Assembly: GCA_964524185.1 (NCBI GenBank) | Contig: CAZGCI010000005.1 | Location: 1 to 64,000 of the forward strand | Source: Thiohalocapsa sp964524185 | GTDB taxonomy: Bacteria > Pseudomonadota > Gammaproteobacteria > Chromatiales > Chromatiaceae | Direction of reading: 5' to 3' | DNA: 64,000 nucleotides | Shown: positions 36,261 to 44,824 of the stretch, piece by piece | How the letters are laid out: each line of letters starts with the position of its first letter | How positions within the stretch are numbered: position 1 is the first letter of the stretch | Position numbers and translations under genes: made by a program | Notes under the pieces: generated by a model | What the model was told of the DNA's origin: nothing | Seen by the model: the letters and a program-made list of their open reading frames with translations, nothing else | Databases searched by the model: none

Positions 36261-37372
36261 GCACCCTAGAGCGGCCAGCCGCAGCCGATACCGAATCGGC
36301 GCCGCAAGGCGCTTCCCCCCAAGCGCCGGGCTGGCGGCGTTTCAGCGCACTCCCCCGGGCGCATGGCGAGCCCCTCATCTGCTGTCGTATCCGCGCACAG
36401 CCCGCGGATTTCGTCGTTGATGAGATCCTCGCCTTCGGCCCGGACGGTGATGGTGAGCACCGTCTGCTCAAAATCCGCAAGACCAACGCCAACACCGACT
36501 GGGTCGCGCGCCGCCTCGCGAGGCTCGGCGGGGTGCCGCACAAGGCGGTGGGCTATGCTGGTCTGAAGGACCGCAATGCCGTCACCACCCAGTGGTTCTC
36601 CGTGCACCTGGGCAACCGGTCAGAACCGGATTGGGCGTCACTCGCGCCGGACGGTATCGAGGTGCTCGAAGTCCACGCCCATCAGCGCAAGCTGCGCCGG
36701 GGCCTGCTCGCCGGCAACGCCTTCGATTTGGTGCTGCGGGATGTCAGCGGCGACACGGAGGCGCTCGCCGCGCGCGTCGACGCCATCGCCCAGCTCGGCG
36801 TTCCGAACTACTTCGGCCCCCAGCGCTTCGGTCGGGACGACGGCAACCTACACCGGGCCGCAGCCATGTTCGGCGGCGACCCCACCGCGCATAGCCGCGG
36901 CCCCGACCGCCACTTGCTCGGCCTCTACCTCTCTGCCGCACGCTCCCAGCTATTCAATGAGGTGGTTGCGGTGCGCGTCGAGCGGGGTGATTGGCGCAAT
37001 GCCCTGCCTGGCGAGCGCTTACAGCTGCGCGGCAGCCATTCCCACTTTCTTGCAGAGACGATCGACGTGCGCATCCACGAGCGCGTCGCTAGCGGGGACG
37101 CCCAGCCCACGGGCCCGCTGTTCGGCGCCGGCGCGCCGTTGACGGCGGGCGAGGTGGCGGCGCTGGAGGCAGCGGCTGCGGCCGGCTTCACCCATTGGCA
37201 ACGGGGCCTCGCAGACGCCGGCCTGAAGCAGGAGCGTCGGCCCTTGGCCTTGTATCCCGAAGCGCTGCGCTTGTATTGGCAGGCGCCGGATCAGGTGCGG
37301 CTCACCTTCAGCCTACCCGCCGGCAGCTATGCCACCGCGCTGCTGCGGGAACTCGCCGACTGGGAGAGCTGA
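36257..37372 (+). CDS. truD: tRNA pseudouridine(13) synthase TruD
   Basis: Isomerises uridine 13 in tRNA(Glu). The 371-residue protein contains DFVVDEILAF, the catalytic-Asp loop HKAVGYAGLKDRNAVTTQWFS, the NYFGPQRFGRDDGNL motif and a TRUD insertion domain around residues 170-330. I use the GTG at 36257 that overlaps the ispF stop; the ORF also extends upstream through ispF, which cannot be coding. In many relatives surE and pcm follow; here a convergent DUF502 gene follows instead. Confidence 0.95.
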   Translation: MSTLERPAAADTESAPQGASPQAPGWRRFSALPRAHGEPLICCRIRAQPADFVVDEILAFGPDGDGEHRLLKIRKTNANTDWVARRLARLGGVPHKAVGYAGLKDRNAVTTQWFSVHLGNRSEPDWASLAPDGIEVLEVHAHQRKLRRGLLAGNAFDLVLRDVSGDTEALAARVDAIAQLGVPNYFGPQRFGRDDGNLHRAAAMFGGDPTAHSRGPDRHLLGLYLSAARSQLFNEVVAVRVERGDWRNALPGERLQLRGSHSHFLAETIDVRIHERVASGDAQPTGPLFGAGAPLTAGEVAALEAAAAAGFTHWQRGLADAGLKQERRPLALYPEALRLYWQAPDQVRLTFSLPAGSYATALLRELADWES

Positions 37373-37521
37373 CAGGCGCTCGCGACTCAGACGCAACGCG
37401 CAGACCCCTGTCGGAGGCGCGTGCCCCGCGTGGAGCGCTCGCGCCTGTCTGCGCGGTGCACACGACGGCCCTGGTCCGACCGTGTCCGTTGTTGGATCTG
37501 TGCCCCCATGGGGCAGGCAGC

Positions 37522-38220
37522 TCAGTCCTGGGCCGCGTTGGCTGCCGGTGCGGGTGGCGGTCCCTTGTGCGGCTTAGGGTGCTTGGGTTGGCTGCCGCTG
37601 AGGGACCCCCCCGTCAACACGGCACGCAGGGCCTGCTCGGTACCCACGTTCAATGGGGTCACCCGTGCAGGGTCGAGGTAGAGGGTGTAGCCGCCCACTT
37701 GGTAGCTCATGGGGAGATAGACGGCAATGCTGGGTGGTTTGTCGTCACCGGCGTCGCTCTTGCCGGGGAGTGTCACGCGGTCTTGCATGACGAAGCCCAC
37801 GAGCTGAATCTCATCATCGCCGAGGGGAATTGTCACGCTGACGGGCCGACCGAGCTGCTTGTCTCGGTCTTGGGCAAAGAATCGCGAGACATCCTTCAGC
37901 CCTTGGAACAGGCTTTTCACCAGCGGGATGCGATCCAACACCCGCTCCAAGGCATTCAGCAGCCAGCGGACCAAGAACAGGTTGGCGAGGAGCCCGAGCG
38001 CCAGCGTCAGCACGATACCCGCGGCGAGGCCCAGCCCCGGCACGTACCAGTGCGGCGGGAGGAGCTGCTGCAGCGCGCCGCCGACCACCAGCTCCACCGA
38101 GCGGCCAAGCCAGATGATGAGCGCGATGGTGAGAATCAGCGGCGCCAGTAGCGCAATGCCCTGCAGGAACAGGTTGCGCAGACGGGTCAGCAGTTCGGTG
38201 GGGGCAGGGCGGTTCGGCAT
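37522..38220 (-). CDS. DUF502 family membrane protein
   Basis: A 232-residue protein with two transmembrane helices (residues about 18-43 and 65-90) separated by a short loop (QQLLPPHWYVPGLG). A soluble part containing RIPLVKSLFQGLKDVSRFFAQD, then LVGFVMQDRV and VYLPMSYQVGGYTLYLDP follows, all DUF502 hallmarks. The function is not established; relatives are inner-membrane proteins. The ATG at 38218-38220 gives MPNRPAPTELL; the longer frame has no supporting site. It converges with truD. Confidence 0.9.
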   Translation of the reverse strand: MPNRPAPTELLTRLRNLFLQGIALLAPLILTIALIIWLGRSVELVVGGALQQLLPPHWYVPGLGLAAGIVLTLALGLLANLFLVRWLLNALERVLDRIPLVKSLFQGLKDVSRFFAQDRDKQLGRPVSVTIPLGDDEIQLVGFVMQDRVTLPGKSDAGDDKPPSIAVYLPMSYQVGGYTLYLDPARVTPLNVGTEQALRAVLTGGSLSGSQPKHPKPHKGPPPAPAANAAQD

Positions 38221-38848
38221 GTCATTAGAAGGAGCAGTTGGGCGGTCGTCAGGGTACATCCCGCGGGGTGGGCGGAGTCGGACAAACGCGCCAGCGCATC
38301 TGCGCGGTCTTCCGGGTGCACCCCGCCCATGCGGCAGCGCCGTTTGTCGGACCACGAGCGGTCTCGGACGGCAGGCGGCGGATCAAACGCGTGTTGGCCG
38401 AGCGGTCCTGTTGCGCCGCACCAAACAGACGGTTGTGAAGCGCTGTTCATGCGCATTCCCTTTGATCTTCGTCAAATTGTCGCTGCATCGTGAAAAAGTC
38501 AGGGCGTCCACAGGGCCTGTGGATAACCCTGTGGATGACTTCCAGGCGGGTCCGGCGGCTCAGTCATTTGTGCCGGATCTGTTGGATTGGCCGAATTTTG
38601 ACCAGACGGTTTTTGTCGGTGGCTCAGGCAGCTACAGCGTATTACCGAATTGTAATGGCCGTCTTGGAGAGAACGGTGTTTCGGTGCCGTGTCAAGCCCT
38701 GGTTGTGCACAACTCGCTGCGACCCAGGCAAGCTCGGAGCACCGCCCCTTCGACGAGGTTGATGGCACGGGCGGGCTGAGCATTGGGTCTCGGCCGAGGA
38801 TAGCGCGACGCCAAGGGCGCTGAACGGCTCCGTCGGGATCTGGCTGCC
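38221..38848. other. 628-bp gap with DnaA-box-like cluster, lower GC
   Basis: No gene seen in any frame. 38440-38700 is noticeably less GC-rich than neighbours. 38507-38523 is a perfect palindrome TCCACAGG/CCTGTGGA around one G. It overlaps TGTGGATAA (38518-38526, perfect reverse DnaA box TTATCCACA) and is followed at one helical turn by TGTGGATGA (38530-38538). GTGCACAA occurs further right (38704-38711). The gap holds the divergent control regions of the DUF502 and tadA genes as well. Confidence 0.55.
38504..38538. promoter_or_regulatory. Clustered DnaA-box-like sites
   Basis: Consists of one perfect TTATCCACA match read on the minus strand (38518-38526), a one-mismatch match 12 bases later (38530-38538) and a weaker inverted GCGTCCACA site (38504-38512). 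Two boxes in phase suggest cooperative binding. There is no dnaA, gyrB or mnmG nearby, so this is not obviously the chromosome origin. Confidence 0.5.
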
Positions 38849-39319
38849 TTACCTGCTGCGACGTGCCACAAAGAACTCCCGCAGCAGGGCGCCGCACTCC
38901 GCGGCCAGCAGGCCGCCTTCGCAGATCGTGCGGTGGTTGAAGCGTGCGTCCGACGGCAGCAGGTCGAACACGCTACCGCAGGCACCGCCCTTGGGGTCTG
39001 CGGCGCCGTAGATGACCCGGGCAATGCGTGCATGGACGATGGCGCTGGCGCACATGGGGCAGGGCTCAAGGGTGACGTAGAGCTCGGTGGCGGGCAGTCG
39101 ATAATTGCCGACCTGTGCGCAGGCCGCCCGCAGGGCCTGGATCTCGGCATGGGCCGTGGGGTCATGCGCGGCGATGGGCCGATTCCAGCCTTCGCCCAGG
39201 ATTTGGCCCTTGCGGACCACAACGGCGCCGACGGGCACTTCGCCTTCTTCCGCAGCACGCGCCGCCAGTTGCAGGGCCCGGCGCATCCAATGGAGATCCT
39301 CTTCAGGCAGTGGTGCCAT
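38849..39319 (-). CDS. tadA: tRNA-specific adenosine deaminase TadA
   Basis: Deaminates A34 to inosine in tRNA(Arg). The 156-residue protein contains the zinc site HAEIQAL (His, catalytic Glu) and PCPMCASAIVHARI (two Cys), with the intermediate LYVTLEPCPMC strand. The C-terminus ends EFFVARRSR. The ATG at 39317-39319 gives MAPLPEEDLHWM; a GTG two codons upstream is also possible. It sits between the DUF502 gene and guaA, all on the minus strand, with a 168-base gap to guaA. Confidence 0.94.
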   Translation of the reverse strand: MAPLPEEDLHWMRRALQLAARAAEEGEVPVGAVVVRKGQILGEGWNRPIAAHDPTAHAEIQALRAACAQVGNYRLPATELYVTLEPCPMCASAIVHARIARVIYGAADPKGGACGSVFDLLPSDARFNHRTICEGGLLAAECGALLREFFVARRSR

Positions 39320-39487
39320 TCGCACCCGTGTTGCCGGCGTGCACGCGGAGTCGGCCCTTGCCCAGGTTTGTCGGTCTGCAAGTCGAGCCGGCGTTGGAGG
39401 TCGATGCGGCGTGGCGCTGTTGCGCGAGGCCGTTTGACTGCAGCTGGACCGCGCTGTCGGGCGCCGTTTCCAGGACCGGCGCGCGGC

Positions 39488-41059
39488 TTACTCCCACTCG
39501 ATGGTACCGGGCGGCTTGCCGGTGACGTCGTACACCACGCGGGAGACGCCTTGGACCTCGTTGACGATGCGCCTGCTCACGTGGTCGAGGAAGTCGTAGG
39601 GCAGGTGGGCCCAGCGGGCGGTCATGAAGTCGACCGTCTCCACGGCCCTGAGCGCAATCACATGCGCATACTGGCGGTTGTCGCCGACCACGCCCACCGA
39701 GCGCACCGGCAAGAATACGGCAAAGGCCTGGGACACTTGGTCGTAGAGACCGGCCTCACGCAGCGCTTCGATGAAAATGTGATCCGCCTGGCGCAGCGTG
39801 TCGGCATAGGGTTTTTCCACTGCGCCGAGGACGCGCACGCCGAGCCCGGGTCCGGGAAACGGATGTCGATACACCATCTCCGCCGGCAGCCCGAGCTCAA
39901 GACCGAGCTTGCGCACCTCGTCCTTGAAGAGTTCGCGCAGGGGCTCCACCAGGCCAAGTCGCATGTCCGCAGGCAGACCGCCGACATTGTGGTGCGATTT
40001 AATGACTTTGGCCTTGCCCGTCTTGGCGCCGGCGGATTCGATGACGTCCGGGTAGATGGTGCCCTGGGCGAGCCACTTGACGCCGGGGAGCTTCGCGGCC
40101 TCCGCGTCAAACACCTCGATGAAGGTATTGCCGATGCATTTGCGCTTCTGCTCCGGGTCTTCGACGCCGGCCAGACGCGATAGGAACTGATCCTCTGCAT
40201 CCACGCGGATTACCCGCACGCCCATGTGCCGAGCGAAAGTGGCCATCACCTGATCCCCTTCGCCGAGCCGGAGTAGGCCGTTGTCGACGAACACGCACGT
40301 GAGCTGGTCGCCGATGGCTCGGTGCAGCAGCGCGCCCACTACGGATGAGTCGACGCCGCCTGAGAGCCCCAGCAGTACTTCATCGCTGCCTACTTGCGTG
40401 CGCACGGTGGCGATGGCGTCGTCGATGATGTTGGACGGCGTCCAGAGATCGCCGCACCCGCAGATCTCGTGGCAGAACCGGGCGATGATCCGCTCGCCTT
40501 GGGGTGTGTGCGTGACCTCCGGGTGAAACTGCACGCCAAAGAAACCGCGGGACTCGTCGGCGATGCCGGCAAGGGGGGCATTGGCTGTCTCGGCAATCAC
40601 GCTGAAGCCGGGCGGGAGCGTCTCCACCCTATCGCCGTGACTCATCCAGACGTCGAGCAGGCCGTAGCCCTCGGGCGTGGTGTGGTCCTCGATGTCCCGC
40701 AGCAGCCGGGAATGGCCCCGGGCCCGAACCTGGGCATAACCATACTCGCGCTCTAACGCAGCGGCGACGGTGCCCCCCAGCTGCGCCGCCATGGTCTGCA
40801 TGCCGTAGCAAATACCGAGCACGGGCACACCCAGGTCGAACACCAGCGGATCTGCCCTCGGCGTCTCGGCGACGTGCACCGACTGATGGCCGCCGGAGAG
40901 GATGACGCCGCTGGGCGCAAAGTCGCGGATGGCAGCCTGGTCCATGTCCCAGGGGTGCAGCTCACAATAGACACCGGCCTCACGCACCCGTCGGGCAATG
41001 AGCTGTGTGTACTGGGAGCCGAAGTCCAGAATCAGGATGCGATCGGCGTGAATATTCAC
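39488..41059 (-). CDS. guaA: GMP synthase (glutamine-hydrolysing)
   Basis: Aminates XMP to GMP. The 523-residue enzyme has an N-terminal class I glutaminase with GICYGMQTMA (nucleophile Cys 84) and FHPEVTHTPQG, an ATP pyrophosphatase domain with LLGLSGGVDSSV (PP-loop), and a C-terminal dimerisation domain ending GKPPGTIEWE. The start is a GTG (41057-41059, MNIHADRILILDFGSQYTQL), since no ATG precedes the conserved region. It follows guaB on the same strand with 91 bases between them, the normal guaBA order. Confidence 0.98.
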   Translation of the reverse strand: MNIHADRILILDFGSQYTQLIARRVREAGVYCELHPWDMDQAAIRDFAPSGVILSGGHQSVHVAETPRADPLVFDLGVPVLGICYGMQTMAAQLGGTVAAALEREYGYAQVRARGHSRLLRDIEDHTTPEGYGLLDVWMSHGDRVETLPPGFSVIAETANAPLAGIADESRGFFGVQFHPEVTHTPQGERIIARFCHEICGCGDLWTPSNIIDDAIATVRTQVGSDEVLLGLSGGVDSSVVGALLHRAIGDQLTCVFVDNGLLRLGEGDQVMATFARHMGVRVIRVDAEDQFLSRLAGVEDPEQKRKCIGNTFIEVFDAEAAKLPGVKWLAQGTIYPDVIESAGAKTGKAKVIKSHHNVGGLPADMRLGLVEPLRELFKDEVRKLGLELGLPAEMVYRHPFPGPGLGVRVLGAVEKPYADTLRQADHIFIEALREAGLYDQVSQAFAVFLPVRSVGVVGDNRQYAHVIALRAVETVDFMTARWAHLPYDFLDHVSRRIVNEVQGVSRVVYDVTGKPPGTIEWE

Positions 41060-41150
41060 AGGTGATGCTAGGTGCTAGGTGCTAGGAGCGCGGAAGGGGG
41101 AGTCGGGTCCGGTCCGGTGCGAGCGTGTGATGGTGTTGCCCCCTCTGCCG

Positions 41151-42617
41151 TCAGTTGTCGATGCGGTAGTTCGGCGCTTCCTTGGTGATCTGTACGTCGT
41201 GGACGTGGGACTCGCGCATGCCGGCGGCACTGACTCGCACAAAATGCGGCTTGGTGCGCATCTCTTCGATGGTTTGGCAGCCGGTGTAGCCCATGCTTGA
41301 GGCGAGGCCACCGATGAGCTGGGTGATGACGTTCAGCACGCTGCCTTTGTAGGGAACGCGGCCCTCGATGCCCTCCGGCACCAACTTGCCGGGCTCCGTT
41401 TGCTCCTGAAAGTAGCGGTCACTGGAGCCCTCTTTGCCCGCCATGGCGCCCAGCGACCCCATGCCGCGGTAAGACTTGTACGAGCGGCCCTGGTAGATCT
41501 CCACCTCGCCGGGCGCCTCATCGGTACCTGCGAAGAGGCTGCCGATCATGACGCTGTTGGCGCCGGCTGCGATGACCTTTGCCACGTCGCCGGAGTAGCG
41601 CAGGCCGCCATCGGCAATCAGCGGCACGCCGGTGCCGGTCAGCGCCTCGTGCACGTTTGCCACGGCCGTGATCTGCGGCACCCCGACGCCGGCGACGATG
41701 CGGGTGGTACAGATGGAGCCGGGCCCGATGCCCACCTTTACAGCGTCCGCGCCGGCCTCCACCAAGGCGCGGGCGGCGTCGCCGGTGGCGATGTTGCCGC
41801 CGACGACCTCGACGTCCGGGAAGTGCTCTTTGATCCAGCGTACTCGGTCCAGAACGCCCTGGGAGTGGCCATGGGCGGTGTCCACCACCAGCACATCGAC
41901 GCCGGCCTCCACGAGGGCCGTGGCGCGCTCTTCCGTGCCGGCGCCCACCGATACTGCGGCGCCGACGCGCAGACGTTCGCGGTTGTCGCGGGAGGCCTTC
42001 GGAAAGTCGGCGGCCTTTTGGATGTCCTTCACGGTGATGAGCCCGCGCAGCTCGAAGGCGTCGTTGACCACGAGCACCTTCTCGATGCGGTATTTGTGCA
42101 ACAGGCCCAAAACCTCCTCGCGGGTGGCGCCCTCCTTGACCGTGACCAAGCGCTCGCGTGGCGTCATGATGGCCGACACAGGGGCGTCCATGCGGGTCTC
42201 GAAGCGCAGATCCCGGCCGGTGACGATGCCCGCCAAGTGCCCGCCTTCGGTGACCGGCACCCCGGAGATGTTGTGGGCGCGGGTGATGGCCAGCACCTCC
42301 CCGATGGTCATCTCTGGATCGACAGTGATGGGGTCGCGAATGATGCCGCTCTCATAGCGCTTGACCGTCTGCACCTCGCGCGCTTGACGCTCGATGGACA
42401 TGTTCTTATGCACGATACCGATCCCGCCCTCCAGCGCCAGCGCGATGGCGAGTCTGGCCTCGGTGACCGTGTCCATCGCCGCCGACAGGAGCGGAATCTT
42501 GAGCCCGATGCCGCGGGTCAGCTGGGTGGACAGGTCCACCTCGCTCGGCACGACCCGAGAGTGGGCGGGCACGAGTAGGACGTCGTCGAACGTGAGCGCT
42601 TCACCGAGCAGGCGCAT
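41151..42617 (-). CDS. guaB: IMP dehydrogenase
   Basis: Oxidises IMP to XMP with NAD. The 488-residue protein has the (beta/alpha)8 barrel interrupted by two CBS domains (about 95-205, ISGVPVTEGGHLAGIVTGRD). The catalytic loop is VGIGPGSICTTRIVAGV with the nucleophilic Cys, and the mobile flap carries the RYFQEQ region; C-terminal YTGCQTIEEM is present. The ATG at 42615-42617 gives MRLLGEALTFDDVLLVPAHS, the family N-terminus. A good promoter lies about 45 bases upstream, so guaB-guaA are likely one transcript. Confidence 0.98.
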   Translation of the reverse strand: MRLLGEALTFDDVLLVPAHSRVVPSEVDLSTQLTRGIGLKIPLLSAAMDTVTEARLAIALALEGGIGIVHKNMSIERQAREVQTVKRYESGIIRDPITVDPEMTIGEVLAITRAHNISGVPVTEGGHLAGIVTGRDLRFETRMDAPVSAIMTPRERLVTVKEGATREEVLGLLHKYRIEKVLVVNDAFELRGLITVKDIQKAADFPKASRDNRERLRVGAAVSVGAGTEERATALVEAGVDVLVVDTAHGHSQGVLDRVRWIKEHFPDVEVVGGNIATGDAARALVEAGADAVKVGIGPGSICTTRIVAGVGVPQITAVANVHEALTGTGVPLIADGGLRYSGDVAKVIAAGANSVMIGSLFAGTDEAPGEVEIYQGRSYKSYRGMGSLGAMAGKEGSSDRYFQEQTEPGKLVPEGIEGRVPYKGSVLNVITQLIGGLASSMGYTGCQTIEEMRTKPHFVRVSAAGMRESHVHDVQITKEAPNYRIDN

Positions 42618-43051
42618 GGTGGATCTCCGGCGGAAATTTGGGTGCCGTTGAGTTAACCCCTTATCATAGGAATTCAACACGGCGCGGTAAACTCATGCCG
42701 CCCGGCGGTTTGGAAGCTCGATTGCTCGACCGGGGCGGTTTGCAGATGGGTCAGGTTTTCGGCGTCGCCTGCTGTGCCGGGCGTCGGCGGAGGGAAGGGC
42801 GAGGCGGAAGGGCCAAGCGCTGAGGGCCGAGGTGCAACCGCTGAGCGCAGGGTTGCGAGTCCTATCCTGAGTCCCTGGCCCGTGCTCGTGAACGACCCGC
42901 TGGCGTGCTGGCGACCCGGTCGCGTATCGGTCTCAGGCCTCGCCTCGCCTCGCTCGCGTCATGCGTCATCGTCGCGACGGAGCCTGAACTCGAGCCCGAG
43001 CCCGAGCGCGAGTAGTCCCCACCGTCTTCACGGAGCCCCCGCAGTCACAGC
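42618..43051. other. guaB-xseA divergent gap, with repeat copy
   Basis: 434 bases with no gene. It holds the guaB promoter, GGGCCAAG/GGGCCGAGG short repeats around 42811-42831 and one copy (42873-42938) of a roughly 60-base sequence that recurs at 58459-58518. A run of GCCTCGCCTCGCCTCGC follows (42937-42953). No clear xseA promoter. Confidence 0.6.
42663..42691 (-). promoter_or_regulatory. Sigma70-like promoter upstream of guaB
   Basis: On the minus strand TTTACC, 17 bases, TATGAT: four and five of six matches with ideal spacing. A start point near 42655 gives a leader of about 40 bases before the guaB ATG. No PurR-like operator recognised. Confidence 0.6.
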
Positions 43052-44455
43052 ATGACCTTCGCCGCCGGCGCCGAGCAGATCGTCGACTTTCAGCGGGATA
43101 TCTGGACCGTTTCCCGTCTCAACGCCGAATCACGGGCCATCATCGAGGGTGCACTGCCGCTGCTGTGGGTGCAGGGGGAGATCTCGAATCTGGCGGAGCC
43201 ACCTTCGGGCCACTGTTATTTCACCCTCAAGGACGTCGGCGCGCAGGTGCGGTGTGCCATGTTTCGCCCGCGGCGCCGGCTGCTGGAGTTCCGTCCGGCC
43301 AACGGCCAGCAGGTGTTGCTGCGGGCGCGTATCACGCTCTACGAGGCCCGCGGCGAGTTCCAGCTGCGTGTGGAGCACATTGAGCCCGCTGGCGAGGGTG
43401 CGCTGCGGCTGGAGTTGGAGCGGCGCAAGCGACGGCTGGCAGCACTGGGGCTCTTCGACGCAGCCAAAAAACGGCTGCTGCCCACCATGCCGGCGCAAAT
43501 TGGTCTGATCACTTCCGCCAACGGCGCAGCTGTACACGATATAATTACGGTACTGGGCCGGCGCCTGCCGCTGGTGCCGGTGCTGATCTATCCAGTGCCT
43601 GTGCAGGGCGAGGGCGCTGCGGCGGCGATCATCGATGCACTTGAGCGCGCCAATCGCCGTGCGGAGTGCGACCTGTTGATCCTGGCGCGCGGCGGCGGCT
43701 CGTTGGAAGACCTGATGGCCTTCAACGCTGAGGCACTTGCGCACGCGATTCGCGCGTCGGACATTCCAGTCCTCACCGGCATCGGCCACGAGATCGACCT
43801 CAGCATCGCCGACCTGGCAGCAGATCGGCGTGCGCCGACGCCGTCGGCGGCGGCAGAGGTCGCTGTGCCGTCCGTGCAGGACCTCCGTCAGCGGCTGACG
43901 GAGCTGCAGCGACGCTTGGCCTCGATGCTCTCGGTGCGTCGCGTCGGCGCAGCGCAACGTCTCGCCGGCGCCCTGCGGCGGCTGCGAGTGCAGGCGCCGG
44001 CGACGCGCCTGGAGCAGCTTGCTCAGTCCCTTGACCGGCTCCGCAGCCGACTGGATGTCGCCGTGCAGCGCGGACTGGAGCGCCGGTTCGACGGTCTGCA
44101 ACGGCAAATTGCGCGGCTGCGAGCTGCTTCACCCCAACGGCGGCTGCATGAGCGCCGCCTGCGAGTCGCGGCCGCGGCCGCGCGACTGCAGGGTGCCGCG
44201 AGGCATGCAGTGGTCAGCCGTCGGCAGCGCCTGGGCACGGCGGGCGCGCGGTTGGACGCACTGAGTCCGCTTGCGGTACTACGGCGCGGTTACGCCATCG
44301 CGACGCGCGTGCCCGATGGCAACGTGCTGCGCTCGGCGGACGCCGTTGCCGTGGGCGAGCCTATCGATCTGCGGTTGGCGCGGGGCCGACTGCGGGCCGT
44401 GGTGGCGGCATCGGACAACGTGGCGGATGACGCGATGCCGGACGGTGACGACTAG
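43052..44455 (+). CDS. xseA: Exodeoxyribonuclease VII large subunit
   Basis: With XseB it degrades single-stranded DNA. The 467-residue protein has an N-terminal OB-fold (TVSRLNAESRAIIEG; WVQGEISNLAEPPSGHCYFT), the catalytic block (LITSANGAAVHDIITVLGRR; LLILARGGGSLEDLMAFN; TGIGHEIDLSIADLAADRRA with PTPSAAAE), and a long Arg-rich coiled coil, then a C-terminal barrel (LSPLAVLRRGYAI). No xseB is in the window. The minus-strand terminator at 44541 lies 86 bases past its end. Confidence 0.97.
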   Translation: MTFAAGAEQIVDFQRDIWTVSRLNAESRAIIEGALPLLWVQGEISNLAEPPSGHCYFTLKDVGAQVRCAMFRPRRRLLEFRPANGQQVLLRARITLYEARGEFQLRVEHIEPAGEGALRLELERRKRRLAALGLFDAAKKRLLPTMPAQIGLITSANGAAVHDIITVLGRRLPLVPVLIYPVPVQGEGAAAAIIDALERANRRAECDLLILARGGGSLEDLMAFNAEALAHAIRASDIPVLTGIGHEIDLSIADLAADRRAPTPSAAAEVAVPSVQDLRQRLTELQRRLASMLSVRRVGAAQRLAGALRRLRVQAPATRLEQLAQSLDRLRSRLDVAVQRGLERRFDGLQRQIARLRAASPQRRLHERRLRVAAAAARLQGAARHAVVSRRQRLGTAGARLDALSPLAVLRRGYAIATRVPDGNVLRSADAVAVGEPIDLRLARGRLRAVVAASDNVADDAMPDGDD

Positions 44456-44540
44456 GCCGCGGCCCGTGCCAGGTCAGTGGCCATCGGGGGCGCAGATCCC
44501 CCGTTGGGCCGGTCCGATGTCTGAGCCTCGGCGCGATGCG

Positions 44541-44577
44541 CAAAAAAGAAACGCCGCACCGGCGAGCCGGGGCGGCG
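44541..44577 (-). terminator. Intrinsic terminator without a matching gene
   Basis: On the minus strand: stem CGCCGC-CCGG / CCGG-GCGGCG with one mismatch, a four-base loop, then TTTCTTTTTT. The direction is opposite to both xseA and the downstream ATP-grasp gene. No minus-strand gene lies upstream of it within the 44578-44824 gap; so either a small RNA is made from that gap, or it stops antisense transcription. The rest of 44456-44824 shows no gene. Confidence 0.8.
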
Positions 44578-44824
44578 GAAGGAGGAGTGGATGGTTCCGT
44601 GGGTGACAATAGCATCACAGTTGGTATGGGTACTTGATAATCCGCAATCCTCTGCGGGTCATCGCCAACGCCTGGCGGGTATCCATATCGGTTGCCTGTC
44701 CGCGCGGATTTGAGCAACCTTGTGCCCGGCGGCACCATGTCGCCGGGCGGATTTTCCGCGGTGTTCCGTCTGGCGGTGGCAGCCGTCAACGGCTTTGAGG
44801 TTGAAAAGCGACCAGGGGGCGCAC

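Noticed and set aside
38221..38848. Chromosome replication origin
   Set aside because: Only two convincing DnaA boxes, no 13-mer AT-rich array and none of the usual origin genes nearby.
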